A stretch of DNA of 46,124 bases from Nocardia carnea (GTDB lineage Bacteria; Actinomycetota; Actinomycetes; Mycobacteriales; Mycobacteriaceae). The notes under the pieces were generated by a model. That model saw only the letters and a list, made by a program, of their open reading frames with translations. It was not told the origin of the DNA and made no database searches. Location: positions 1-46,124 of the forward strand of contig NZ_JARWOV010000219.1 in assembly GCF_029868855.1 (NCBI RefSeq), read 5' to 3'. Shown piece by piece: positions 13,433 through 24,194 of this stretch (its first letter is position 1; every line of letters starts with the position of its first letter). The translations under genes were made by a program, and so were the position numbers.

Positions 13433-13963
13433 TCAGCGGCGCAGCACGAAGAAATAGGGCGCGGGCAGCCCGCGCATATCCATCACACCGAGCAAGGTCT
13501 CGTCGTCGACCCGCCGGAAATGGTCGATGATGGGCAGATGGTCGTAGACCATGGCGGCACTCACCACACCCCGATATTCGATATCGCGTAGCCGCGCCGT
13601 CGGCTTCCGGGTACGCAACAGCGGAGCCAGCGTGCGCAACCTGTTCCGCACGGGCCGCAGCCAGTGCGCCGGTATCTTCCCGGCCAGCGATAACGGAACC
13701 CGGCGCGGATCCACTGCGAACACGGTGCCACGCTCGTCGGTGAACAGCAGCGGGTGCACCTCATCAGCGGCGTCGAATTGTTTACCGTACCAACCGGATT
13801 CGGTCAGAGTGCCGTCCATCGGATGGCCGGTGGGCAATTCGCCGCCGCGCCAGCGGCCGGTCGTCACCTCGGCCACCGGCGCCGCCGGCAGGCTGTCGAA
13901 GATTTCCCAGGCCTGCGTGACGGTGCAACCGCCGACCGGCAGAATGGTGGCCTTCTCGGTCAT
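13433..13963 (-). CDS. GXWXG / DUF4334 domain protein
   Basis: A 176-aa protein with the GXWXG signature at residues 36-40 (GRWRG), followed by the conserved G-H-P-M-D and G-W-Y-G-K-Q-F blocks. The carboxy-terminal half matches DUF4334, ending M-D-M-R-G-L-P-A-P-Y-F-F-V-L-R-R. I use the ATG at 13963 because GAGGAG lies 9 nt upstream; an earlier GTG overlaps that site. Members are common in mycobacteria and Nocardia and their function is unknown. The gene stands alone, convergent with the dehydrogenase. Confidence 0.88.
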   Translation of the reverse strand: MTEKATILPVGGCTVTQAWEIFDSLPAAPVAEVTTGRWRGGELPTGHPMDGTLTESGWYGKQFDAADEVHPLLFTDERGTVFAVDPRRVPLSLAGKIPAHWLRPVRNRLRTLAPLLRTRKPTARLRDIEYRGVVSAAMVYDHLPIIDHFRRVDDETLLGVMDMRGLPAPYFFVLRR

Positions 13964-14036
13964 CGTCCGCACTCCTCGATATCAGGGACGTTGCGAGAAA
14001 TAGCCTATCGTTCTCTCACTCCGGGCCGACGACCGG

Positions 14037-14303
14037 TCAGCCGGTGATCTCCCATTCGTACACCGTCAGCCCGGCGGCGCCGGTGGTGTGCAGTGGGTCG
14101 GTGAACACCACCGCCTCGGCGGCCGCGCGAGATTCCGCGAGCACGATGTAGGCGCCTCCGGTGCCGTCGGTGAACGGCCCGCTTTCCTGCAACATGCCCC
14201 GGGTGCGGAGCTCCCCCAAGAACTGCCGGTGCGGTTCGCCGACCGCCGGGTCGTACGCGGGGGTCCGAAACGCCAGAACCAGGTATTTGCGCACGTCAGT
14301 CAT
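14037..14303 (-). CDS. YciI-family protein
   Basis: A small 88-aa ferredoxin-like-fold protein of the YCII family, with the paired His/Asp typical of the family (P-H-R-Q-F-L near residue 25 and D-P-L-H near 69). YciI-like proteins are putative small enzymes or fusion partners of sigma factors; the reaction is mostly unknown. It starts inside the last codons of nusB (8-nt overlap) and so is translated from the pepQ-efp-nusB transcript. The link with nusB is probably only positional. Confidence 0.85.
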   Translation of the reverse strand: MTDVRKYLVLAFRTPAYDPAVGEPHRQFLGELRTRGMLQESGPFTDGTGGAYIVLAESRAAAEAVVFTDPLHTTGAAGLTVYEWEITG

Positions 14304-14805
14304 CTGTTTCCGGTTCGGCCGACCGGGTCGCGGAGGCGGCGGCGCGGATCTGCGGCGCCACCAGTACCACCTGGCCCAGCACCCCGTTGACGAATCCGGG
14401 GGAATCGTCGGTGGACAACTCCTTGGCCAACTCCACCGCCTCGTCCACCGCGACGATCGGCGGAACGTCGGTGGCATACAACAGTTCCCATACGGCCACA
14501 CGCAGGATCGCCCGGTCCACCGCGGGCAGCCGGGACAGTGTCCAGTCGTGCAGATAGGACTCGATGGTGCCGTCGACCCGGTCGAGCTCCTCGGCGATAC
14601 CGTCGACCAGGGTGCGGGTGTAGGCGTGGACCGGAGCCACCGCCTGATCCCGCGCCGCGAGCTCGATCCGCTCATCGGCCAGATCTGACGGGTCGATATC
14701 GCGGGCCTCGGCCTCGAACAGCAGGTCCACCGCGCGGCGCCGGGCCTTGTGGCGGGCGCCGAGTTTCTTGTAGGCGGACTTCTTGTCCGCGGGCTGGTCG
14801 GCCAC
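14296..14805 (-). CDS. nusB: Transcription antitermination factor NusB
   Basis: NusB (169 aa) binds boxA RNA with NusE (S10) to promote antitermination of rRNA transcription. The all-helical domain is recognisable from [16 protein letters not shown] near the amino terminus and the carboxy block [10 protein letters not shown], then G-F-V-N-G-V-L-G. It follows efp with a 2-nt gap, as in mycobacteria. The acidic tail after about residue 155 is the usual variable extension. Confidence 0.97.
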   Translation of the reverse strand: MADQPADKKSAYKKLGARHKARRRAVDLLFEAEARDIDPSDLADERIELAARDQAVAPVHAYTRTLVDGIAEELDRVDGTIESYLHDWTLSRLPAVDRAILRVAVWELLYATDVPPIVAVDEAVELAKELSTDDSPGFVNGVLGQVVLVAPQIRAAASATRSAEPETDD

Positions 14806-14807
14806 GG

Positions 14808-15371
14808 TCAGGAGTTGACTCGGCCCAGGTAGCTGCCGTCGCGGGTGTCGATACGGAGTTTGTCACCGGTGTTGATGAACAGCGGGACCTGGACCTCGGC
14901 GCCGGTCTCCACGGTGGCCGGTTTGGTACCGCCGGTGGAGCGATCACCCTGCAGGCCGATATCGGTATGGGTGACCTCGAGCTCCGCGGTGACCGGCAGT
15001 TCCACGTACAGCGGCGCGCCCTCGTGCATGGCGACCTGTACGGTCATGTTCTCCAGCAGGAAGCGAGCCTGTTCACCGATGGTCGGCTCGGCGATGGAGA
15101 GCTGGTCGAAGGTTTCGCCGTCCATGAACACGTAGTCCGAACCGTCGTGGTACAGGTAGGTCATATCCCGGCGGTCGACGGTGGCGGTTTCCACCTTCAC
15201 ACCGGCGTTGAAGGTCTTGTCGACGATCTTGCCGGACAGCACGTTCTTCAGTTTGGTTCGCACGAAGGCAGGACCTTTACCCGGCTTGACGTGCTGGAAT
15301 TCGACGATCTGCTGGAGATTACCGTCGATCTTCAGCACGAGGCCGTTCTTGAAGTCGCTGGTGTCCGCCAC
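14808..15371 (-). CDS. efp: Translation elongation factor P
   Basis: EF-P (187 aa) rescues ribosomes stalled on proline stretches. The KOW-like amino domain carries the tip loop [17 protein letters not shown], with the loop Lys between Pro-Gly and Gly-Pro. Actinobacteria with this P-G-K-G-P-A loop are thought to use an unmodified lysine, and no epmA/epmB-like modification gene is visible here. Two OB-fold domains follow, with D-R-R-D-M-T-Y-L-Y and the terminal [17 protein letters not shown]. Second gene of pepQ-efp-nusB. Confidence 0.98.
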   Translation of the reverse strand: MADTSDFKNGLVLKIDGNLQQIVEFQHVKPGKGPAFVRTKLKNVLSGKIVDKTFNAGVKVETATVDRRDMTYLYHDGSDYVFMDGETFDQLSIAEPTIGEQARFLLENMTVQVAMHEGAPLYVELPVTAELEVTHTDIGLQGDRSTGGTKPATVETGAEVQVPLFINTGDKLRIDTRDGSYLGRVNS

Positions 15372-15407
15372 TGTGTTCGGGTCTCCTCGGTTCTCGGGCG
15401 ACCGGCG

Positions 15408-16544
15408 TCATCCGACGACGGTCAGGTCTTTGCTGGTGTTGGTGAGCAGTTCGGGGCCCCCTTCGCGCACCACGAGCGTGTCCTCGATCCGGACCCCGCC
15501 GCGGCCGGGAAAGTACACACCTGGTTCGACGGTCACCGCCACGCCAGACAGCAGTGTACCCGTGCCCGTTTTCGCGATGCCGGGCGCTTCGTGGATACGC
15601 AGCCCCACCCCGTGCCCCAATCCGTGCACGAACAACGAACCGTGCCCGGCCGCGGCGATCACCTCCCGGGCGGCGGCGTCGACATCGGCACACGGGATAC
15701 CGGGTCGTAACGCTTCGCGGCCGGCACGCTGCGCGGCATACACCAGGTCGTAGACCTCGCGTTGCCAGTCCTCGGGTTCACCGAGCACGAAGGTGCGGGT
15801 CATATCGGAGTGGTAGCCGTCCACGACAGCGCCGAAATCCAGCTTCACGAAATCGCCGTGGGCCAGTACGGCGTCGGTGGGCCGATGATGCGGAATCGCG
15901 GAATTCGCCCCGGCGGCGACGATGGTCTCGAAGGCGATCCCGGCGGCGCCACGTTCGAACATGGCCCATTCGAGATCCCGGGCGACCTGACGTTCGGTGC
16001 GCCCCGGCCGGAGTCTCCCGGTCTCCAGCAGCGCGGCCAGCGCCTCGTCGCCGACCGTGCAGGCCGCACGCAAACGGTCCACCTCGTAGTCGTCCTTGAC
16101 CATGCGCAACTGCTCCGTCAGCCCCGGAGTGGCGACGAAATCGAGTCCCGTTGCGAGCTCGACGAGACCGCGGTGCTGATCAACGGTGACGATATGACTT
16201 TCGTAGCCCAATCGGCCGAACTGCCACTCTCCGGCCAGTTCCACGACCCGCCGGGCGACCGCGCGGGCGATCTCGGCCCGCAGATCGGGAACCTGCTCGG
16301 CCACCTGGGTGTCGTAGCGGCCGTCCGTGGCGATCACGGTGCGATCCTCCGCACCTGCCGCATCCCACGAATGCACCAGCAGCGCGGCGTTGGAACCGGT
16401 GAAGCCCGTCAGGTAGCGGATGTTCACCAGGTCGGTGACCAGTAGGCCGTCGATCTCGTTCTCGACCAGCAGGTTGCGCAGCAGGCCCCGCCGCGCGGCG
16501 TAATCGGGCCGCTCCTGGGTACCACGGCCGGAATCAGCAGACAT
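15408..16544 (-). CDS. pepQ: Xaa-Pro aminopeptidase/dipeptidase (M24B)
   Basis: A 378-aa M24 metallopeptidase that cleaves X-Pro bonds. The pita-bread domain has the expected dinuclear metal ligands: the two Asp in K-L-D-F-G-A-V-V-D-G-Y-H-S-D-M-T-R-T-F, His in HGLGHGVGL, and Glu in VEPGVYFPG and R-I-E-D. A creatinase-like amino domain precedes it (L-L-V-T-D-L-V-N-I-R-Y-L-T-G-F-T-G-S-N-A). The ATG at 16544 fits the mycobacterial PepQ start, though the ribosome-binding site is weak. It sits directly before efp; linkage of a proline peptidase with EF-P is conserved across actinobacteria. Confidence 0.94.
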   Translation of the reverse strand: MSADSGRGTQERPDYAARRGLLRNLLVENEIDGLLVTDLVNIRYLTGFTGSNAALLVHSWDAAGAEDRTVIATDGRYDTQVAEQVPDLRAEIARAVARRVVELAGEWQFGRLGYESHIVTVDQHRGLVELATGLDFVATPGLTEQLRMVKDDYEVDRLRAACTVGDEALAALLETGRLRPGRTERQVARDLEWAMFERGAAGIAFETIVAAGANSAIPHHRPTDAVLAHGDFVKLDFGAVVDGYHSDMTRTFVLGEPEDWQREVYDLVYAAQRAGREALRPGIPCADVDAAAREVIAAAGHGSLFVHGLGHGVGLRIHEAPGIAKTGTGTLLSGVAVTVEPGVYFPGRGGVRIEDTLVVREGGPELLTNTSKDLTVVG

Positions 16545-16704
16545 GGGACAAAAGTACCGCCGACCCCCACGCGCCACACAGGCCCGGCCGGAGCGATCTC
16601 GGCGAACACGATCCGGAAGACACCGTATTCACAGTGCGCGACCGCGGCTTCGGTTGTCCACAGATTGCCGTGGAGCCGCCCGCCGGGCCGATATCACCGG
16701 AATC

Positions 16705-17217
16705 GTGAACGGTGTGACGGCACTCTTTTTCTTCGTTCTGACCGGCTGGTGCGGGTTGCTGGCCGGCTTCGATATCCGAACCCGGCGACTGCCGAATCCG
16801 CTCACCGTTACGGGGTCGCTGGGCGTGCTGGCGTACGCGGCATCGGCCGGGCACCTGGGCGCCGCGCTCCGCGGCGCGGCGCTGCTGGCCGTTCCTTATC
16901 TGGTTGTGCATCTACTACGGCCCGCGGCGCTGGGTGCCGGGGATGTGAAACTCGCGGTGGGACTCGGCGCCGCGGCCGCGCTCGGTGGTGCGCAGGTCTG
17001 GATCTGGTCGGCTCTCGCGGCACCGCTGTTCACTGCCGCGGCCGCGACCGGACTGGTGCTCGGGCACCGCATCACCGCACCGCGGTTCCGCAACGCCCGG
17101 ACGCCCGGATGCCTACCTGTTCCGGCACATGCGCGCTCCCCCGGCGGCCCGATCGCCGCCGTACCACACGGGCCCTCCATGTGTGCCGCGACACTTCTGG
17201 GCCTGGCCCTGTGGTGA
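16705..17217 (+). CDS. Short A24-family (prepilin-type) peptidase
   Basis: A 170-aa membrane protein with the two catalytic aspartates of type IV prepilin peptidases: Asp23 in GFDIRTRRLPN and Asp80 in GAGDVKLAVG. The amino-terminal methyltransferase domain with its Cys pairs is missing, as in the minimal A24 enzymes of actinobacteria (compare M. tuberculosis Rv2551c, close to aroC). Several hydrophobic segments follow, but residues 122-155 are unusually rich in Arg and Pro. The GTG at 16705 is a guess; no good ribosome-binding site is visible. No pilin or pilus ATPase gene is nearby, so the substrate is unknown. Confidence 0.8.
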   Translation: MNGVTALFFFVLTGWCGLLAGFDIRTRRLPNPLTVTGSLGVLAYAASAGHLGAALRGAALLAVPYLVVHLLRPAALGAGDVKLAVGLGAAAALGGAQVWIWSALAAPLFTAAAATGLVLGHRITAPRFRNARTPGCLPVPAHARSPGGPIAAVPHGPSMCAATLLGLALW

Positions 17218-17313
17218 TCATCCGGCAATCCGATACAGCCGCGCGCGGCAGCCCCGATGAACACCGCCGACCGCCTGCCCCGGGCGCGGCGCCGACATGG
17301 GAAGATGGTCGGC

Positions 17314-18530
17314 GTGCTGCGCTGGATAACTGCTGGAGAATCCCACGGACCCGCTCTCGTCGCCCTTCTGGAAGGAATGGTCGCCGGAGTCGAGGTGACC
17401 TCGACGGAGATCTCTGCACAGCTGGCGCGCCGCCGGCTCGGTTACGGTCGCGGCGCCCGCATGAAGTTCGAGGCCGACAAGGTCACCGTGATCGGCGGCG
17501 TCCGGCACGGGCGCACCATGGGCGGTCCGGTCGCCATCGAGGTCGCCAATTCGGAATGGCCCAAATGGACCATCGTGATGTCGGCCGATCCGGTGGACGA
17601 GGCGGAACTCGCCGATCTCGCCCGCAACACGCCGCTCACCCGGCCCCGCCCGGGCCACGCCGACTATTCGGGGATGCTGAAATACGGTTTCGAGGACGCC
17701 CGCCCGGTGCTGGAACGGGCCAGCGCCCGGGAAACCGCGGCCCGGGTCGCGGCCGGCACGGTGGCGCGGGCATTCCTGCGCCAGGCGCTCGGGGTCGAGG
17801 TGATTTCGCACGTGGTCGCCATCGGCACCGCGGCGAACACCACCGGGGTGGTGCCCACCGCGGGCGATCTGGCCGCGATCGATGAAAGCCCGGTGCGGGC
17901 CTTCGATACCGCCGCCGAGGCGGCCATGATCGCCGAGATCGAGGCCGCGAAGAAGGACGGCGACACCCTGGGCGGGGTCGTCGAGGTGGTCGTCGACGGG
18001 CTGCCGATCGGCTTGGGCTCGTTCACCAGCGGGGAGAACCGGCTGGATTCGCGGCTCGCGGCCGCGCTCATGGGAATCCAGGCCATCAAGGGTGTCGAGG
18101 TCGGCGACGGTTTCGAGACGGCGCGCCGCCGGGGCAGCCAGGCTCACGACGAGATGCGGCCGGGTCCCGACGGTGTGCTGCGCTCGACCAACCGCGCGGG
18201 CGGTCTCGAGGGCGGGATGACCAACGGCGAGGCGCTGCGGGTGCGGGCGGCGATGAAACCCATTTCCACCGTGCCGCGCGCGCTGTCCACCGTCGATATG
18301 GCCACCGGTGCAGAAGCCTCGGCGATCCACCAGCGCTCCGATGTCTGCGCGGTTCCGGCGGCCGGGGTCGTGGCCGAATCCATGGTCGCGCTGGTGGTGG
18401 CCCAGGCGGTACTGGAGAAGTTCGGCGGAGATTCGATCGCCGAAACGGTGAGCAACCTCGACGGCTACGTGAAGCGGATCAGCGCTCGCCCGCACCTGAG
18501 CCCGGGCGAACACGTCGCCGACCCGGCGTA

Positions 18531-18531
<1 letters not shown>
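17314..18531 (+). CDS. aroC: Chorismate synthase
   Basis: AroC (405 aa from the chosen GTG) converts EPSP to chorismate using reduced FMN. The amino terminus [14 protein letters not shown] is the family signature, with [13 protein letters not shown] and the R-P-G-H-A-D-Y block following, and [12 protein letters not shown] near the end. The mycobacterial enzyme begins at the same L-R-W-I-T, so I prefer GTG 17314, with GGAAGA about 8 nt upstream. ATG 17305 would add three residues. The stop shares one base with the aroK start (TAATG), making aroC-aroK-aroB one coupled unit. Confidence 0.96.
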
Positions 18532-20566
<2,035 letters not shown>

Positions 20567-20664
20567 GACCGGCAGATTACGGGACAGACCGGAGGCGTGC
20601 GGCTGCGCCGGCTGTCGCGAACGCCTATGTGGTCGGACTCTTCCAGCCCGGCGACCGGTCGGTC

Positions 20665-21138
20665 TCAGGCCGCTGAGCCGGCCGGCCGGAATCCCGCGGT
20701 ATCGGCCGTCCCGCCTCGTCCTCCGCGCGCCCGCTTCCGGCCCACGGCCACACCGACAAGGGCTGGGACGAAGATCAGCAACACGATGAATGCGGAGGCG
20801 GCGGTCGCCTCGAAGAGCAGGCCGGCGTCGCCGAGATCGACCCGCGGAACGAAGTCCAGCAGCCAGGACACGAGACCGCAGCCGATACCGCCGGCCACCG
20901 CCGCCTGCAGCCACAGGATCGTCAGATCGGCGCCGCGTTCCGGGTTGGGGTTGGCGCGCCGGTCGGCCCGGCCGTCCGCCATGCCCCACGCGACCGCGGC
21001 CCCGATCAACACCACCAGGCAGAGCAGCCGCAGCCACACCCCATAGGTCGGGACGAACCCCATCGCGAACCCGAGGAGTACTCGCAGCACGACGGCCAGT
21101 CCGCCGAGCGCCAGTGCCCGCAACAACCACGCAGTCAT
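20665..21138 (-). CDS. Four-TM membrane protein (B-4DMT / Rv2536-like)
   Basis: A 157-aa integral membrane protein with four hydrophobic segments and a basic, Gly-rich cytoplasmic tail. It corresponds in place and size to M. tuberculosis Rv2536, also beside the aro genes, and to the family sometimes called B-4DMT transporters. No substrate is known. The start is uncertain: ATG 21138 (MTAWLLRA) is favoured over ATG 21150, but neither has a good ribosome-binding site. Transcription converges on aroB. A KstR-like palindrome lies about 33 nt upstream. Confidence 0.8.
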   Translation of the reverse strand: MTAWLLRALALGGLAVVLRVLLGFAMGFVPTYGVWLRLLCLVVLIGAAVAWGMADGRADRRANPNPERGADLTILWLQAAVAGGIGCGLVSWLLDFVPRVDLGDAGLLFEATAASAFIVLLIFVPALVGVAVGRKRARGGRGGTADTAGFRPAGSAA

Positions 21139-21170
21139 GCCGATCACCATAACCCGCTCGAGCACAAAGC

Positions 21171-21184
21171 TAGAACCGGTTGCA
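21171..21184. promoter_or_regulatory. Single KstR-type palindrome (weak candidate)
   Basis: TAGAACCGGTTGCA fits the KstR consensus TnnAACnnGTTnnA and closely resembles the first of the two sites at 35963. It sits upstream of the four-TM protein gene. A single match to eight fixed bases is expected by chance roughly once in a region of this size, so function is uncertain. Confidence 0.3.
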
Positions 21185-21218
21185 GAATATCGGTGGCAAA
21201 CGGCGGCCCACCGGGCGA

Positions 21219-22121
21219 TCAGCCCAGGTCGGACACCGCTGCCGCCATCGCCGCCCGCGGGGCGGGTTTACCGGTGAACTGCTCGACCTGCCCGTAGGCC
21301 TGTTCCAGCAACATCTGCAGGCCACCGATCACGGTGTGACCGGCCGCCGCCACCGCTTCCGCCAGCGGTGTCGGCCACGGGTCGTACAGGACATCGAGTA
21401 CCACGGGCGCCGCCGCCACCGCGCCGGCGACACCGGCCGCCGCCTGATACGGGACAGTGCTGACCACCGCGCCGGCCGCCGCGCAGCGGCGCGCCAGCTC
21501 GGGTGAATCGAAGCCGATCACTTCGGTATCCGCACCGAGTTGCGCGGCGAGTTCGCGCGCACCCGCTGCCCGGCCCGCGTCCCGCGCCACGACGGTGACC
21601 CGCCGGGCACCGAGTCCGGTCAGCGCCAGCAGCGCCGGCCTGGCGGTTCCGCCGGCGCCGAGAACCACCGCTTCGGACAACTCGGTCACACCGCCGCCCC
21701 GCAGCGCGCCCAGCACACCGTCCACGTCGGTGCAGTCCGCACGCCACCCCGACTCGGTCCGGACCAGGGTGTTGGCCGACCCGACGAGCACCGCTCGTTC
21801 GGTGCGTTCGTTCGCGTATGCCAGCGCGGCTTCCTTGCCCGGCATGGTCACCGACAGGCCGATCCAGTCCGGGCCGAATCCGTCCACCAGCCGCGGCAGC
21901 TCGGCCGCGGTGCATTCGATCCGGTCGTAGGACCAGTCCAGACCGAGCGCCCGGTAGGCGGCCAGATGCAACTGCGGAGAGCGGGAATGGGTGATGGGAC
22001 TGCCGAGTACCGCCGCCCGCCGCCGACCGGCCACGGCCGATCCGGAGCCCACTGTCGCGCCGGTGCCCTCCGTTGCCGAATGCACCGGCGACCCGATACC
22101 CGGGCCGGTTTCAGCGCCCAC
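21219..22121 (-). CDS. aroE: Shikimate dehydrogenase
   Basis: AroE (up to 300 aa) reduces 3-dehydroshikimate with NADPH. The substrate block AAVLGSPITHSRSPQLHLAAYRA opens the conserved part, Lys and Asp are in S-V-T-M-P-G-K-E and D-C-T-D-V-D-G, and the nucleotide loop VVLGAGGTARPALLAL follows. The end G-G-L-Q-M-L-L-E-Q-A is typical. The start is unsure. GTG 22121 overlaps the mltG stop by 11 nt; later GTGs at 22085 and 22052 would bring the protein nearer the usual 270-280 aa. The upstream stretch up to the R-R-R-A-A-V block is Gly/Ser-rich and poorly conserved. Confidence 0.92.
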   Translation of the reverse strand: MGAETGPGIGSPVHSATEGTGATVGSGSAVAGRRRAAVLGSPITHSRSPQLHLAAYRALGLDWSYDRIECTAAELPRLVDGFGPDWIGLSVTMPGKEAALAYANERTERAVLVGSANTLVRTESGWRADCTDVDGVLGALRGGGVTELSEAVVLGAGGTARPALLALTGLGARRVTVVARDAGRAAGARELAAQLGADTEVIGFDSPELARRCAAAGAVVSTVPYQAAAGVAGAVAAAPVVLDVLYDPWPTPLAEAVAAAGHTVIGGLQMLLEQAYGQVEQFTGKPAPRAAMAAAVSDLG

Positions 22122-23601
22122 TGTCGAGAATCCCGCTTTCCATTGCCAATTCGATGTTCTCCAGATGCTCGCCGTAGCTCTTGGTGAACAACGTGGTGCC
22201 TTCCTTGTCCACCGTGACGAAGTACAGCCAGTCACCCGGCTCGGGTTTCTCCATCGCCTCCAGCGCCCCGATCGAGGGAGCGGCGATCGGGGTGGCGGGC
22301 AGCCCGGCCATGGCATAGGTGTTCCACGGGGTGGTCTGCGCGCGATCGGCGTCGGTCGTGGCGACCTCGGTTTTGTCGAGCGCGTAGTTGACCGTGGAGT
22401 CGAACTGCAACGGCTGGCCGATATCGAGCCGGTTCACGATCACCCGGGCCACCTTGCTCATATCCTGCGGCAGCGCTTCACGTTCCACCAGGGAGGCCCC
22501 GATCAGCGTTTCGTAGGGACTCAGCCCGTTGGCGCTCCCGGATTCGAGCAGCCCGGTGGACTCGTAGCTCGCCGCACTTTCGCTGACCAGTTTCCGCAGG
22601 ATCTCCTGAGCGGTGCTGTTGGGGTCGAAATCCCAGCTCCCCGCGGCGATCAAACCCTCGAGCTGACGTCGCCGGTCGGGTACCTTCCGGACGGCATCCA
22701 TCGCCCATTCCGGCACCCCGAGGGCGGCCAGATCGGTACCGGCGCCGGCCTCTTCGAGTTGTTCGTAGGTGACGCATCGGCGTTCGGCGTCGCCGCCGAC
22801 ACAACTGGCGGCGGCGATCTTGGTGTAGATGCCTTCCTTGCGCGCGCCGGTGTTCACGTCGTGCTGATCGTGCAACTGCCGGCCTTCGGAGATGACCAGA
22901 TTGCCCACGCGAGCCTCCGGGGATACCAGCGCCGCGACGGCGTCGCGGCCCGGGCTCCGCTCGGGAATGGCGTAGTAACCGGGCTGTACCGAACTCATAC
23001 CGTCGTTCTGTACCGCCGCCTCGTAGAAGGCGGCCGAACTGGCCACCACACCGGCCTCCGCCATGGCGGTGGCTATCTCGGTGGCCGTATCGCCGGCCGC
23101 GACATGGACGACCACCGGTGCGCCACCCGGCCCGGCGAAATCCTCCGGCGGGGTGTAGCGATTGACGAGTTTGTACACACCGGCACCGAGTATCAGGACG
23201 AGCACGACCGCGGCGGCCGCCCACAGCAGCTTCCGGCGGCCCCCGCCCTGTTGCTCACGGGCCCGGCGGGCGGCGGCCCGGCCACCACGTCGGGGCGCCG
23301 GCCGGGCACCGGCGCGGGTGCGCGCCCGGGACCGCGGTCGCGGCTCGGGCTCGGCGGCGTCGTAATCGTCCTCGTCGTCGATGTACTCGTCCTCGTCGAC
23401 GTAGCGGGGAATGACCGCGGTGTCGTCGTCCTCGTAGGGGTCCCAGCCGGCGTCCGGCTCATCGTCCCATTCGGGATCGTCGGCTACCGGCGTGGCGGCC
23501 GACCGGCGGGATCTCTCCCAGGCCTTGTCGTCGCGACGATATCGCCGCTCGGCCTCACGCTGCCGGAACCGCGCTTCCGCCTGCGCCCACCGATCCGTCA
23601 T
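22111..23601 (-). CDS. mltG: Endolytic murein transglycosylase MltG (YceG)
   Basis: MltG (496 aa) cuts nascent glycan strands at the membrane and sets their length. The amino-terminal ~120 residues are cytoplasmic, with an acidic stretch (41-83) followed by an Arg-rich one. One membrane helix spans about 124-146, then comes the YceG domain. The catalytic Glu is Glu315 in Q-L-E-G-L, and the A-S-L-V-E-R-E-A block (369-376) is present. The P-D-T-Y that follows the catalytic Glu in E. coli is G-S-W-D here. ATGA overlap with ruvX. An aroE-mltG-ruvX-alaS order is conserved in mycobacteria. Confidence 0.95.
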   Translation of the reverse strand: MTDRWAQAEARFRQREAERRYRRDDKAWERSRRSAATPVADDPEWDDEPDAGWDPYEDDDTAVIPRYVDEDEYIDDEDDYDAAEPEPRPRSRARTRAGARPAPRRGGRAAARRAREQQGGGRRKLLWAAAAVVLVLILGAGVYKLVNRYTPPEDFAGPGGAPVVVHVAAGDTATEIATAMAEAGVVASSAAFYEAAVQNDGMSSVQPGYYAIPERSPGRDAVAALVSPEARVGNLVISEGRQLHDQHDVNTGARKEGIYTKIAAASCVGGDAERRCVTYEQLEEAGAGTDLAALGVPEWAMDAVRKVPDRRRQLEGLIAAGSWDFDPNSTAQEILRKLVSESAASYESTGLLESGSANGLSPYETLIGASLVEREALPQDMSKVARVIVNRLDIGQPLQFDSTVNYALDKTEVATTDADRAQTTPWNTYAMAGLPATPIAAPSIGALEAMEKPEPGDWLYFVTVDKEGTTLFTKSYGEHLENIELAMESGILDSGR

Positions 23602-24194
23602 TCATCGTCTCCGAACAACGCGGTCCGTTCCGCGTCCTCGGCCGACCTCATCATCGAACTCCGTTCGTCCAACCAGCTCTGCAGGATCGAAACGGCAGCC
23701 GCCTGGTCGATCACCTGCCGCTGTCCGCGTGCTCGGACACCGCTGTCCCGCAGAGCGCGTGCAGCAGACACCGTAGTCAAACGTTCGTCGGAAAGGCGGA
23801 TCGGCACTTCGGGCAGCGAGTCGCGCAACTTTCCGGCGAACTCGACGGCCAGCCGTGCCGCGGTCCCGCTTTCGCCGCGCAGTGTGCGCGGCAGCCCGAC
23901 GATGATCTCCACCGCCTCGTATTCGGCCGCGATCGCGGCGATCCGCGCGATATCCGCGCCGGTGGCCTGTTTTCCACCGGCGGCGGCACCTCCGGGATTG
24001 CGTCCGGACCGGCGGCCCGGTGAACCGGCCCGGGGCACGGTCTCCACCGGGGTGGCGAGAACGCCGTCGGGATCACTGGCCGCCACCCCGATCCGGACGC
24101 TGCCCACGTCGATACCCAGCCGCCGGCCGCGGCCGGGGTCGGAATCGGGGTGCGGCCGGTCGACCGGGGTATCCGCGCCGGAAGCAGCCGCCAT
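23598..24194 (-). CDS. ruvX: RuvX/YqgF-type Holliday-junction resolvase homologue (pre-16S rRNA nuclease)
   Basis: A 198-aa RNase H-fold nuclease, implicated in 16S rRNA 5' processing and in Holliday junction resolution. The first catalytic Asp is in LGIDVGSVRIGVAASDPDG (Asp29). V-G-L-P-R-T-L-R-G and R-L-S-D-E-R-L-T-T-V follow, and D-Q-A-A-A-V-S-I-L-Q supplies the last acidic residue. The amino terminus has a short Pro/Asp-rich extension. A Gly/Ala-rich insert at about residues 57-75 lies between strands. The ATG shares one base with the alaS stop. Confidence 0.95.
   Translation of the reverse strand: MAAASGADTPVDRPHPDSDPGRGRRLGIDVGSVRIGVAASDPDGVLATPVETVPRAGSPGRRSGRNPGGAAAGGKQATGADIARIAAIAAEYEAVEIIVGLPRTLRGESGTAARLAVEFAGKLRDSLPEVPIRLSDERLTTVSAARALRDSGVRARGQRQVIDQAAAVSILQSWLDERSSMMRSAEDAERTALFGDDE

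Noticed and set aside
13985..14025. GAGAA/TTCTC inverted repeat upstream of the DUF4334 gene as an operator
   Set aside because: Only 5-bp arms with a long spacer, overlapping a possible -10; too weak to call.
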